Part shown: in pieces, positions 35,127 through 42,863 of the stretch
How the letters are laid out: each line of letters begins with the position of its first letter
Position numbering within the stretch: the first letter of the stretch is position 1
DNA from: Bacteroidetes bacterium SB0662_bin_6
GTDB taxonomy: Bacteria > Bacteroidota > Rhodothermia > Rhodothermales > VXPQ01
NCBI GenBank assembly: GCA_009839485.1
Contig: VXPQ01000011.1
Span: forward strand, 1-64,000
Length of the DNA stretch: 64,000 bases
Direction: 5' to 3'
Notes under the pieces: generated by a model
Databases searched by the model: none
Seen by the model: only the letters and a program-made list of their open reading frames with translations
What the model was told of the DNA's origin: nothing
Translations under genes and position numbers: made by a program

Positions 35127-36281
35127 TCAGTACAGAAACATGGGCTTGTTCAGCACATGGTGCACCTTTGGTCGATACGCATCCACGTCATAGAGTTCGT
35201 CCACATCCACGCGCTTCACGCCGGTCGTTACCTCGTCCATGGGAATGTGCGTATACACGCCGCCGCGCAAGGCTACCATCCTGCCGCTGGCTCCTTCCCC
35301 AAGCAGGTCCATCGCCATGTTCGCGTAGTTGACGCCCACCATCAGGTCGAGCGCATCCGGCGGACCGGACCGCATCAGGTACGCAACGGACTGCAGTACG
35401 ATCTTTTCGCCGGTGAGTTGTTTGAGCGCCTTCCCCGTGGCTTCCCCGATGCCCCCCAGTTTGCGATGCCCGTACGGGTCCTCCTCTCCGCTTTCCATCA
35501 CCTCGCCGCCGATCATATAGGCGCCCTCGCTGATCGTCACCATAGCGTAGTTGCTGGGATTCATGCGCTTGTCCTGCATGATCAGGCCCGCCAGTTTTTC
35601 CGGGTCGAACGGCACCTCTGAAATGAGCGTCCGGTCCACCCCGGCGAGATACGAACTGATGAGGCTGGTCTGCCCGGAATTTCTTCCGAAGAGCTCGATC
35701 ACGGCGATGCGCTCATGGGAACCCGTGCTGGTGCGGAGTTGGTGAATGAATTTGATGCTCCGCGTAATGGCCGTCCCGAACCCGATGCAATAATCCGTGC
35801 CGTATACATCGTTGTCCATCGTCTTGGGAATGGCCACGACCGGAAATCCTTCGCGGTGCAGGCGCTCCCCGTAGCTCAGGGTATCGTCTCCCCCAATGGG
35901 AACGAGCATGTCGATGCCCAGGTGCTTAAGATTCGCAAGGGCATGGGGAGTAAAATCGAAGGGACCTTCTTCCGTCATATCGACCGTGTCCTTCAGGAAG
36001 TCGGGCACATCGTCCGGTGATACGCGGCCCGGGTTGACGCGGCTCGTATGCAGCACCGTGCCACCGGTCCGGTCGATTTTCCGCACGGTCTGAAAATCCA
36101 GTTCGACCGTGTACTTGTCGAGGCTGGCCTGATCGTCCCGGTTCATCCAGAGCAAGCCGCCCCATCCGCGGCGGATGCCGACCACTTCATTTCCCTGCTC
36201 CATCCCCCGCATGGCGACCGCCTTGATGCAGGGGTTCAGGCCGGGTACGTCCCCGCCCCCGGTCAGTATGCCGATTCTCAT
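35127..36281 (-). CDS. 6-phosphofructokinase, PPi-dependent type by sequence
   Basis: 384 residues of the PfkA family. [13 protein letters not shown] at the N-terminus binds phosphate, P-K-T-M-D-N-D is the catalytic site, and G-G-D-D-T-L-S replaces the G-G-D-G-S of ATP enzymes. The Asp133 and Lys153 combination is the established marker of PPi-dependent phosphofructokinases. It heads the minus-strand sugar operon. Sedoheptulose or a keto-sugar phosphate is an alternative substrate given the neighbours. Confidence 0.9.
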   Translation of the reverse strand: MRIGILTGGGDVPGLNPCIKAVAMRGMEQGNEVVGIRRGWGGLLWMNRDDQASLDKYTVELDFQTVRKIDRTGGTVLHTSRVNPGRVSPDDVPDFLKDTVDMTEEGPFDFTPHALANLKHLGIDMLVPIGGDDTLSYGERLHREGFPVVAIPKTMDNDVYGTDYCIGFGTAITRSIKFIHQLRTSTGSHERIAVIELFGRNSGQTSLISSYLAGVDRTLISEVPFDPEKLAGLIMQDKRMNPSNYAMVTISEGAYMIGGEVMESGEEDPYGHRKLGGIGEATGKALKQLTGEKIVLQSVAYLMRSGPPDALDLMVGVNYANMAMDLLGEGASGRMVALRGGVYTHIPMDEVTTGVKRVDVDELYDVDAYRPKVHHVLNKPMFLY

Positions 36282-36407
36282 GGTATTCGTACGGTTGGTG
36301 AATTATTTCAGCCTTTTAATATAACGAAATGACAGCCTGACATGCGAGTGCCGGACCCCCGGTTTGATATGGAACACCCCTTCGGAACGGCTTCGTAACA
36401 ACCTTTT

Positions 36408-36487
36408 AAGGATACTCTGATTAAGTCCGCAAAACTCAGAGGCTGAAAGGGGTGCGCTGGCAAGGAATGACGAAACAGTGTGGCAGG
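36408..36487 (+). repeat. Truncated copy of the MITE-like repeat
   Basis: Matches the right half of the 162-417 element in reverse orientation, from AAGGATACTCTGATTAAG to TGTGGCAGG. It has one terminal repeat and no partner at the other end. It ends 3 bp before the stop codon of the methyltransferase gene, so it may contribute to transcript termination. Confidence 0.65.
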
Positions 36488-36489
36488 GC

Positions 36490-37278
36490 TTACGCCGTCC
36501 GCGCCCAGGCGTGCAGCAGGATGCCCGCAGCAACCGCCGCATTCAGCGACTCGACGCCTTGCGCTCCCGGTTTTTCATTCCTGTGCATCCGGCCGGGAAT
36601 GAGCACCCGCTCGGCGATCCGCACCCGAACCTCCGGAGAAATTCCGTGCGCCTCGCTGCCGAGCACCAGAACGGACGGCAGCACCGGTGTCCAGTCATCC
36701 ACCGGAATGCCCTCGAGGTCCGCGCCGTAGACGGCGAATCCGTACGCCGTGAGATTCTCAAGCATCCCGGCCGGATCGGGCGTTTCGACATGCTCGACAT
36801 CCCATACCCCACCCATGGAGGCGCGCACGACCTTCGGGTGGTACGCATCCACGGAATCCGGAGCAGTTACCACGGCCTCAATGCCAAACCAGGCCGCTGT
36901 CCGGATGATAGCCCCCGCATTCCCCGGATCGCTCACGCCGTCGAGCAATAGCACCCGCTGCATGGATGCGAGCGTCTCCGGCGCCGCCCGCCGGATGCCC
37001 GCGACCGCCAGCACGCCCTGGCTGGTTTCGACCGCGGATACCGTGCGCATATCCCGTTCGGACACGACATATACCCGGTCCTCCGGAATACGGAACCGTT
37101 CCGCAAGGCGGCCCTGCGCCGATTCCGATACGAGTAGCGTCCGCAGTTCGGCCCCCGCGTCGAGGGCCGCTTCTACGGCCCGTACACCTTCAGCAATCGT
37201 TTCCCCGTACCGGTCGCGGTACTTTCTGTGAGCCAGCGAGCGGATTTCTTTCAGGCGGCGTTGGGGAAGACGGGTCAT
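36490..37278 (-). CDS. SpoU/TrmH-family RNA 2'-O-methyltransferase
   Basis: 262 residues. N-terminal substrate-binding domain (R-R-L-K-E-I-R-S-L-A-H-R-K-Y, V-E-T-S-Q-G-V) and C-terminal SPOUT domain with L-D-G-V-S-D-P-G-N-A-G-A-I-I-R-T (motif 1), V-L-G-S-E-A-H-G-I (motif 2) and S-L-N-A-A-V-A-A-G-I (motif 3). Between I-P-G and S-L-N there is an insertion of about 10 residues (R-M-H-R-N-E-K-P-G-A) that typical SpoU proteins lack. It should methylate rRNA or tRNA with S-adenosylmethionine; the target is not assignable. It is flanked on both sides by copies of the MITE-like repeat. Confidence 0.9.
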   Translation of the reverse strand: MTRLPQRRLKEIRSLAHRKYRDRYGETIAEGVRAVEAALDAGAELRTLLVSESAQGRLAERFRIPEDRVYVVSERDMRTVSAVETSQGVLAVAGIRRAAPETLASMQRVLLLDGVSDPGNAGAIIRTAAWFGIEAVVTAPDSVDAYHPKVVRASMGGVWDVEHVETPDPAGMLENLTAYGFAVYGADLEGIPVDDWTPVLPSVLVLGSEAHGISPEVRVRIAERVLIPGRMHRNEKPGAQGVESLNAAVAAGILLHAWARTA

Positions 37279-37353
37279 GGGTACAGTGCGGATGGGGCCG
37301 CGCATGTTTTCGTGGGAAAGTAAAGATACAATGCGCACGCATGCATCCTTCTT

Positions 37354-37420
37354 AAGGATACTCTGATTAAGTCCGCAAAGCTCAGAGGCTGAGAGGGGTG
37401 GTTTTGATCAGAGTATCCTT
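37354..37420. mobile_element. 67-bp deletion derivative of the MITE-like element
   Basis: Terminal inverted repeats AAGGATACTCTGAT and ATCAGAGTATCCTT are perfect over 14 bp. The interior keeps only about 40 bp, including the CTCAGAGGCTGAG hairpin. Compared with the 256-bp element, the central 190 bp are missing. It lies between the divergently transcribed methyltransferase and amidohydrolase genes. Confidence 0.7.
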
Positions 37421-37547
37421 TTATTTCCTTTTAGGCCGCATACTGCTATTTTGATGCCGCCATACGCTTTTCCCGGTACGGTTCCGTATCTACCGCTTGC
37501 ACCCTCGTTCGTTTTGCCCTGACGCTTCACCTGTTCTGACCCCGGCC

Positions 37548-38696
37548 ATGACACTTCCGACCTCTTCGCTCCGCCGTTCCCGCAAAACATCCGTCTTTCT
37601 CTTCGCCGCAACGTTCGCTTTGGCCGTGCTTGCAGCTACCGCACTCGTTCCCTCCGCACAGGCGCAGGAAATGCAATGGGAAGACTATGCGCCCCGCTCC
37701 ACGCTGGTCGTCGAGAAACATGAGGTGACCCGCGCAAAATTCCCGTTTGTGGACGCCCATGCACACCAGTGGGGCATCGCCGAGATGTCCGGCGAAGAAA
37801 TCGCCGCCATGGTGGCGGATATGGACGCAATGAACATGGCTGTCATGGTGAACCTCAGTGGGGGAACCGGCGAAGAACTCCAGGCGAAAATCGCCGCCAC
37901 GGACCTGCATGCCCCAGGGCGCTTCGTGCATTATGCGAACATCGACTTCGAAACGCTGGACGATCCGGATTTCGGCGAGAAAGCGGCAGCCCAACTGGAA
38001 GAAGATGTACGGCAGGGCGCCAAAGGGCTGAAGATTTACAAGAACCTCGGCATGGACATCTTCTACGAGGACGGTTCGCGGCTAAAAACCGACGACCCGA
38101 AACTGGACCCCATCTGGCAGAAGGCCGGCGAACTGGGTATTCCGGTCCTCATCCATACAGCAGACCCGGCCCCGTTCTGGGAGCCGCAAGACCGCTTCAA
38201 CGAGCGCTGGTTCGAGCTCAAGGAGCGCCCGCGCCGCAAACGCGATCCGATCCCTTCCTGGGAAACCCTCATGGCCGAACACTGGAACCTGATCGCCAGA
38301 CACTCGAACACCATTTTCCTCAGCGCGCACCTCGGCTGGCTGGGAAACGACCTCGGACGGCTGGGCGGCCTGCTGGACAAAATGCCCAACATGTACACCG
38401 AACTCGGGGCAGTCATCGCCGAACTGGGCCGGCAGCCGCGCGCCGCGAAGGCCTTCCTGACGAAATACCAGGACCGCGTACTCATGGGCAAGGATTCGTG
38501 GGAGCCGTCCGAATACTACGTCTACTTCCGCATCTTCGAGACGGCGGACGAATACTTCCCGTATTACCGCAAGCGGCATGCTTTCTGGAGCATGTACGGC
38601 ATGGATCTCCCGGACGAGGTGCTGCGGAAAATCTACTACGAAAACGCACTCAAAATCATTCCCGGAATTGACCCCACCCTCTTCCCGGACTCATGA
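37548..38696 (+). CDS. Secreted amidohydrolase-2-family protein
   Basis: 382 residues with a signal peptide (A-L-V-P-S-A-Q-A-Q). Metal-dependent hydrolase TIM barrel: F-V-D-A-H-A-H-Q near residue 60, K-G-L-K-I-Y-K-N, V-L-I-H-T-A-D, L-S-A-H-L-G-W and V-L-M-G-K-D-S-W near the end give the H-x-H, K, H, H and D ligand pattern. Homologues act on cyclic amides, aromatic acids or lactones. It is followed by the PQQ dehydrogenase on the same strand, so joint oxidation of an alcohol or aldehyde is conceivable. The substrate is unknown. Confidence 0.85.
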   Translation: MTLPTSSLRRSRKTSVFLFAATFALAVLAATALVPSAQAQEMQWEDYAPRSTLVVEKHEVTRAKFPFVDAHAHQWGIAEMSGEEIAAMVADMDAMNMAVMVNLSGGTGEELQAKIAATDLHAPGRFVHYANIDFETLDDPDFGEKAAAQLEEDVRQGAKGLKIYKNLGMDIFYEDGSRLKTDDPKLDPIWQKAGELGIPVLIHTADPAPFWEPQDRFNERWFELKERPRRKRDPIPSWETLMAEHWNLIARHSNTIFLSAHLGWLGNDLGRLGGLLDKMPNMYTELGAVIAELGRQPRAAKAFLTKYQDRVLMGKDSWEPSEYYVYFRIFETADEYFPYYRKRHAFWSMYGMDLPDEVLRKIYYENALKIIPGIDPTLFPDS

Positions 38697-38793
38697 TCCT
38701 GCGGCACGGGCGCTCCTTAATTAGAATAGCCGCATTGTAATAGCCGTCGCAACCCGCCGGCGGCTGCTCGGCACTCCTTCAACCCCTGACGAT

Positions 38794-40953
38794 ATGACCC
38801 GCTTTCTCTCCCGTCTGGCCGTTGCTGCGGCGCTTGCCGCAACCCTGTCCGCCTGTTCGGAAGCGCCCCCGCGCGCGCCGGTGGGCGCCGGTGCGGACTG
38901 GGCAAATTATCTCGGCCACCCGAGCAGCAACCAGTATTCCCTGCTCGACCAGATCGATACGGAGAATGTCCACCTGCTGGAAATGGCGTGGGCGTACGAT
39001 ACGGGGGAGGTAAGCGAATACCAATCCAACAACCTCATCGTGGACGGCGTGCTGTACACGGCTACCCCGAACCGCAAGATGACGGCGCTGAACGCCGCAA
39101 CGGGCGAACATCTGTGGACCTTCAATCCCGACGAAACCAATCCCTTTGGTGGCGGCATGCACCAGGGCGGCGGCCGTCAACGGGGCCTCATATACTGGGA
39201 AGACGAAGAAAACGGGCGCATCTTCACGACGAAAGGCCCCTGGCTGTACTCCCTTGACGCAGAAACAGGCAAGCCGGTCCCCTCGTTCGGCGAAGGGGGC
39301 TGGCTCCATATAGGCGACCGCATCGACTGGGAAGGCCGTCCGAACGTGGGCCTGAACTCGGGCGGTTATGTCTATGAAGGCATGCTTATTTTCGGCGTAC
39401 GAGTAGCGGAAAACGTGCCCGGCGCAGTCATTGCACTCGATGCTCGGACCGGCGACCGCGTCTGGATCTTCCATACGCTGCCCCGTCCGGGGGAATTCGG
39501 GTCGGAGACGTGGCCGGAAGGCTATCTGGAATACACGGGGGGCGCCTCGGACTGGTCCGGCATCGCAATGGATACGGAGCGGGGTATCGTGTACTCTTCG
39601 ACGGAAACCGCAGGCCCCGACTTCTACGGCGGCGACCGGTACGGCGAGAATCTGTTCGCCAACTCCATCATTGCACTGGACGCCCGTACCGGCGAGCGCA
39701 TGTGGCACTTCCAGTTCGTCCATCACGACCTGTGGGATATGGACAACCCGACCCCGGCCACGCTGCTGACCGTCCGGCACGAGGGGGAGTGGGTAGACAT
39801 CGTCGCCCAGGGCACGAAGATGGGGCTGCTGTACGTCTTCGACCGGGTTACGGGCGAGCCGCTCTGGCCGATTGAAGAACGCCCCGCCCCCGTATCGGAA
39901 TTGCCGGATATGCAGGCGTGGCCCACGCAGCCCTACCCCACGTGGCCGCCGCCGCTCATGCGGCAGGAATACACGCTGGACGACGTATCGAACATCTCGC
40001 CGGAGGCTCAGCAGTTGACCACCGACCTGATCACGCAGTCCGGCACCTATGGATCGTTTCCGCCGCCGAGTCTGGAACAGAAAATCAAGTTTCCGGGATA
40101 CGACGGGGGCATGGAATGGGGCGGATCGGCCGCCGACCCCGATGGCATATTGTATGTGAATATCAACGAGATACCGTGGTTCTATCAACTCATCCCGACG
40201 AGGCGCCCTGACGGCACGCCCCTGCCTCGCGGGGAACGGTACTACCGGTCAATCTGCGCGTCCTGCCACGGGCTGGACGGCAGCGGCGATCCGGGAGGAG
40301 GCTTCCCGGCGGTCACGGATATGGGGGAACGCTACAGCCGGGAGCAGGCCATGACGCTGCTCGTGCAGGGCGGCGCGCGCATGCCCCCCTTCGATCAGGT
40401 CCCCGAGGAAATTCTGAACGCGATTCTTGACCACCTGTTCGGCGAGAAAACGGCTGTGGAAGAAGACGAGGAGGACGAATATGTGCCCCCGTATGCCTTC
40501 CGGGGGTTCCAGCGCTGGCTGGATCACGAAGGCTACCCGGCCATCAAACCGCCCTGGGGCACACTGAATGCCGTCGATCTGAACACGGGCGAGATTAAAT
40601 GGACCGTACCGCTCGGCGAGTACGAGGAATTGACGGCGCGCGGCATTCCGCAGACCGGTACGGAAAATTACGGCGGACCGGTCGTGACGGCGGGCGGCGT
40701 ATTGTTTATCGGCGCCACCGCCGACGAGAAAATACGGGCCTTCGACAAGGAAACGGGCGAAGTGCTGTGGGAAGCCGATCTGCCTTTCGGAGGAAACGCT
40801 ACGCCCAGCACCTACATGGTGGACGGGAAGCAGTATGTGGCGATTTCGGCGGGCGGCGGCAAGTCGAACCGGCCTGTTGGAGGCATGCTGGTGGCGTTTG
40901 CGCTGCCGGACGAGGCATCCGCGGAAACGACGGACGATACGGGAGGAGAATAA
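38794..40953 (+). CDS. PQQ-dependent dehydrogenase with internal cytochrome c domain
   Basis: 719 residues with a lipoprotein-type signal (A-T-L-S-A-C-S). N-terminal quinoprotein beta-propeller (W-A-N-Y-L-G-H-P-S-S, W-A-Y-D-T-G, N-A-A-T-G-E) and a haem-c domain inside the chain at about residues 480-560: S-I-C-A-S-C-H-G with methionine ligand G-A-R-M-P-P. The propeller resumes afterwards (W-T-V-P-L-G-E-Y, G-G-V-L-F-I-G-A-T). It is probably periplasmic and oxidises an alcohol, sugar or aldehyde, passing electrons to a cytochrome chain. PQQ synthesis genes are not in the window. Confidence 0.92.
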   Translation: MTRFLSRLAVAAALAATLSACSEAPPRAPVGAGADWANYLGHPSSNQYSLLDQIDTENVHLLEMAWAYDTGEVSEYQSNNLIVDGVLYTATPNRKMTALNAATGEHLWTFNPDETNPFGGGMHQGGGRQRGLIYWEDEENGRIFTTKGPWLYSLDAETGKPVPSFGEGGWLHIGDRIDWEGRPNVGLNSGGYVYEGMLIFGVRVAENVPGAVIALDARTGDRVWIFHTLPRPGEFGSETWPEGYLEYTGGASDWSGIAMDTERGIVYSSTETAGPDFYGGDRYGENLFANSIIALDARTGERMWHFQFVHHDLWDMDNPTPATLLTVRHEGEWVDIVAQGTKMGLLYVFDRVTGEPLWPIEERPAPVSELPDMQAWPTQPYPTWPPPLMRQEYTLDDVSNISPEAQQLTTDLITQSGTYGSFPPPSLEQKIKFPGYDGGMEWGGSAADPDGILYVNINEIPWFYQLIPTRRPDGTPLPRGERYYRSICASCHGLDGSGDPGGGFPAVTDMGERYSREQAMTLLVQGGARMPPFDQVPEEILNAILDHLFGEKTAVEEDEEDEYVPPYAFRGFQRWLDHEGYPAIKPPWGTLNAVDLNTGEIKWTVPLGEYEELTARGIPQTGTENYGGPVVTAGGVLFIGATADEKIRAFDKETGEVLWEADLPFGGNATPSTYMVDGKQYVAISAGGGKSNRPVGGMLVAFALPDEASAETTDDTGGE

Positions 40954-41048
40954 CCCGCGCCACGCGAAACAGGCCGGTGCGTGACCCCATCATCGCATGG
41001 CTGTTACGCGGGCAGTCTATCCGCTGCGCCGGGGCGCCTTCTATTTTA

Positions 41049-41084
41049 TTTCGCCAGTGGGCGCTATCTGTTTCGCCAGTGGGC
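41049..41084 (+). repeat. Pair of 14-bp direct repeats at the island edge
   Basis: TTTCGCCAGTGGGC occurs at 41049-41062 and again at 41071-41084. A diverged copy, TTTCGCCAACGGATTGGGC, is found at the other end of the plus-strand island (58150). The repeat may mark an insertion or recombination boundary. Confidence 0.45.
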
Positions 41085-41181
41085 TGGGCCGCGGTTAATG
41101 TACAAGGAACTGGTACCGCAAGCATGGGTTAGGAAACAAAGGTAGCTCGGATACGTAGCGACCGATAGCTCCACATGACGT

Positions 41182-41493
41182 ATGCAGACGCTTCGCCATC
41201 ATATCGTCTCGCCGCTGTTGAGCCTGCTGCTAATCGCGGGCCTGGCAGCGCCGCCGCTGCATACGATTTCGCATTTTGGCGAGGAGCACCACACCCCTCA
41301 CGATGCGCCAATTTTCGAAAGTGAGGAGTGTGCGCCGTGTGCGCTTGCTGCCACACTCTACGGCGTCACGTCAGAAGTGATTACGGTTTCGTCCGCATAC
41401 GCGGCCCGGCAACACCGTGCGTCAGCTCCTGATCTCGTTTATGCCCTTCATTCCGCGCCTACCGATGCGCGTGCACCTCCCTTAACCGGTTGA
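41182..41493 (+). CDS. Small secreted His/Cys-containing protein
   Basis: 103 residues: an N-terminal hydrophobic signal (V-S-P-L-L-S-L-L-L-I-A-G-L), then a metal-ligand-rich stretch H-T-I-S-H-F-G-E-E-H-H-T-P-H-D and C-A-P-C-A-L. The arrangement resembles DUF2946-like small proteins encoded next to metal transporters, but the match is only by eye. The gene stands at the left of an uptake island and may be a periplasmic metal-binding or sensing factor. The role is not established. Confidence 0.55.
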   Translation: MQTLRHHIVSPLLSLLLIAGLAAPPLHTISHFGEEHHTPHDAPIFESEECAPCALAATLYGVTSEVITVSSAYAARQHRASAPDLVYALHSAPTDARAPPLTG

Positions 41494-42023
41494 CGTGAGA
41501 TAATCAGGGACCCTCCCGGCCCGGCATACCTGCATCCGGGCAGGCTACGCGCTGGAGGGAGGTGTCTCGGGTGCGTTCGTTGTTGCCCACCGCTATCCGC
41601 TGGTTCAGGTGGGTACCGTGCTCTTCACAGCTGGGGGGGGCAAACCGTGTTTCGATTCGATCAGGTACTTCATTGTGACGGACGGCAAGTGGCGCTTGAT
41701 CTGCCCCACTTTGCCGATTGTCAGGGCGAACACCAGTTCGAACGCAATCTATGGGGTAACGGCAACGCGACGTTGCTGCACGTGATGGCCAGCCTGCTCC
41801 CGGGTCACGGCGATAGCCAGGATTTGGGTGTATGGATCCGGCAAACACACCAGGCGAAATTCAGCGGCCTCACGCTGGTCCTGGCAGAAGCATGACTGAA
41901 TGTTCTGGCGCCTGACTGGCGCTCGCGGCGTGCGGTGGATTAAGGGCCCGGGACGGAGAAAGACCCTCGCCTCTTCTGCGAAGGACAATCCTGGATGACC
42001 ATTAGCCAAACAAGTCTCTTATC
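41494..42023. other. 530-bp gap with competing weak reading frames
   Basis: Two open stretches lie either side of a run of eight G (41633-41640). One, ending at about 41790, reads V-A-H-R-Y-P-L-V-Q-V-G-T-V-L-F-T; the other (41647-41895) starts with GTG. Neither shows a family motif and they overlap in different frames. This may be a decayed gene. No RNA structure was recognised. Confidence 0.4.
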
Positions 42024-42743
42024 ATGCTGGAAGCGATTCAATTGACCAAGACCTACAACGGCATCTCTGCCGTCGATCACTTGAACTTGAAGATTGAGCC
42101 TGGCGAAATCTTCTGTCTGCTTGGGCCGAACGGGGCCGGCAAGACCACCACCATCAACCTCTTTCTCGGCTTTACCGAGCCGGATTCCGGCACGGCGACG
42201 GTCAACGGGCTCGATGTCCGTCAGCATCCGCTCGAAACGAAAAAGCACTTGGCCTACATCCCCGAGCAGGTGATGCTCTACAAGAATCTTACGGGCCTGG
42301 AAAACCTGGAATATCTGACGGCGCTGGCCGGGCACGATCACTACAGCGCCGTCGACCTGATGGATTTTCTGGCACAGGCCGATCTGCCCGAGGAGGCCGC
42401 CACCCGGCCTGTCTCAACCTATTCGAAGGGGATGCGCCAGAAGGTCGGAATCGCCATCGCGCTTGCCAAGCAGGCCGGTGCTCTGCTGCTTGATGAGCCG
42501 ACATCCGGCCTGGATCCGTCTGCATCCTTCGAGTTCTCCCAATTGCTGCAGGGGCTCCGAGAAAAGGGGGTGGCGGTGCTGATGGCTACGCACGACCTGT
42601 TTCGCGCCGTCGACGTAGGCACGCGCGTTGGCATCATGCGCCACGGTAAGCTCGTGGAGATGCTCACCACTGACGAACTCAAGCATCCGGACCTGGAGAA
42701 ACTATACCTGAAGCACATGCGCGGCGAGATCGTCGCCGCCTGA
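42024..42743 (+). CDS. ABC transporter ATP-binding protein (ABC-2 exporter)
   Basis: 239 residues with Walker A L-G-P-N-G-A-G-K-T-T-T, Q-loop Y-I-P-E-Q, signature S-K-G-M-R-Q-K-V-G and Walker B L-L-L-D-E-P-T-S-G-L-D. It drives the two adjacent permeases with DUF3526-like features. Such exporters sit in several Bacteroidota outer-membrane and metal loci; the cargo is unknown. First gene of the plus-strand set after the small His-rich gene. Confidence 0.93.
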   Translation: MLEAIQLTKTYNGISAVDHLNLKIEPGEIFCLLGPNGAGKTTTINLFLGFTEPDSGTATVNGLDVRQHPLETKKHLAYIPEQVMLYKNLTGLENLEYLTALAGHDHYSAVDLMDFLAQADLPEEAATRPVSTYSKGMRQKVGIAIALAKQAGALLLDEPTSGLDPSASFEFSQLLQGLREKGVAVLMATHDLFRAVDVGTRVGIMRHGKLVEMLTTDELKHPDLEKLYLKHMRGEIVAA

Positions 42744-42863
42744 CGCTGCCTGAACGGGCGACCCTTTGAGGCAGTATTCGCCCTTCGCTATCAATTCTGA
42801 CCAGGGAGCATGGATCGGAATAGAGACGCGCGCCTCCCTTCACCACACAGATCGCTCAAATCC

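Noticed and set aside
38779-40188. Minus-strand open frame of 469 codons opposite the PQQ dehydrogenase
   Set aside because: Complementary to a quinoprotein with signal, propeller and haem motif; the antisense product has no family character.
41504-41848. Minus-strand 114-codon frame in the gap left of the ABC-2 genes
   Set aside because: Low-complexity Arg/Gly/Pro-rich product without motif; also overlaps two plus-strand frames.
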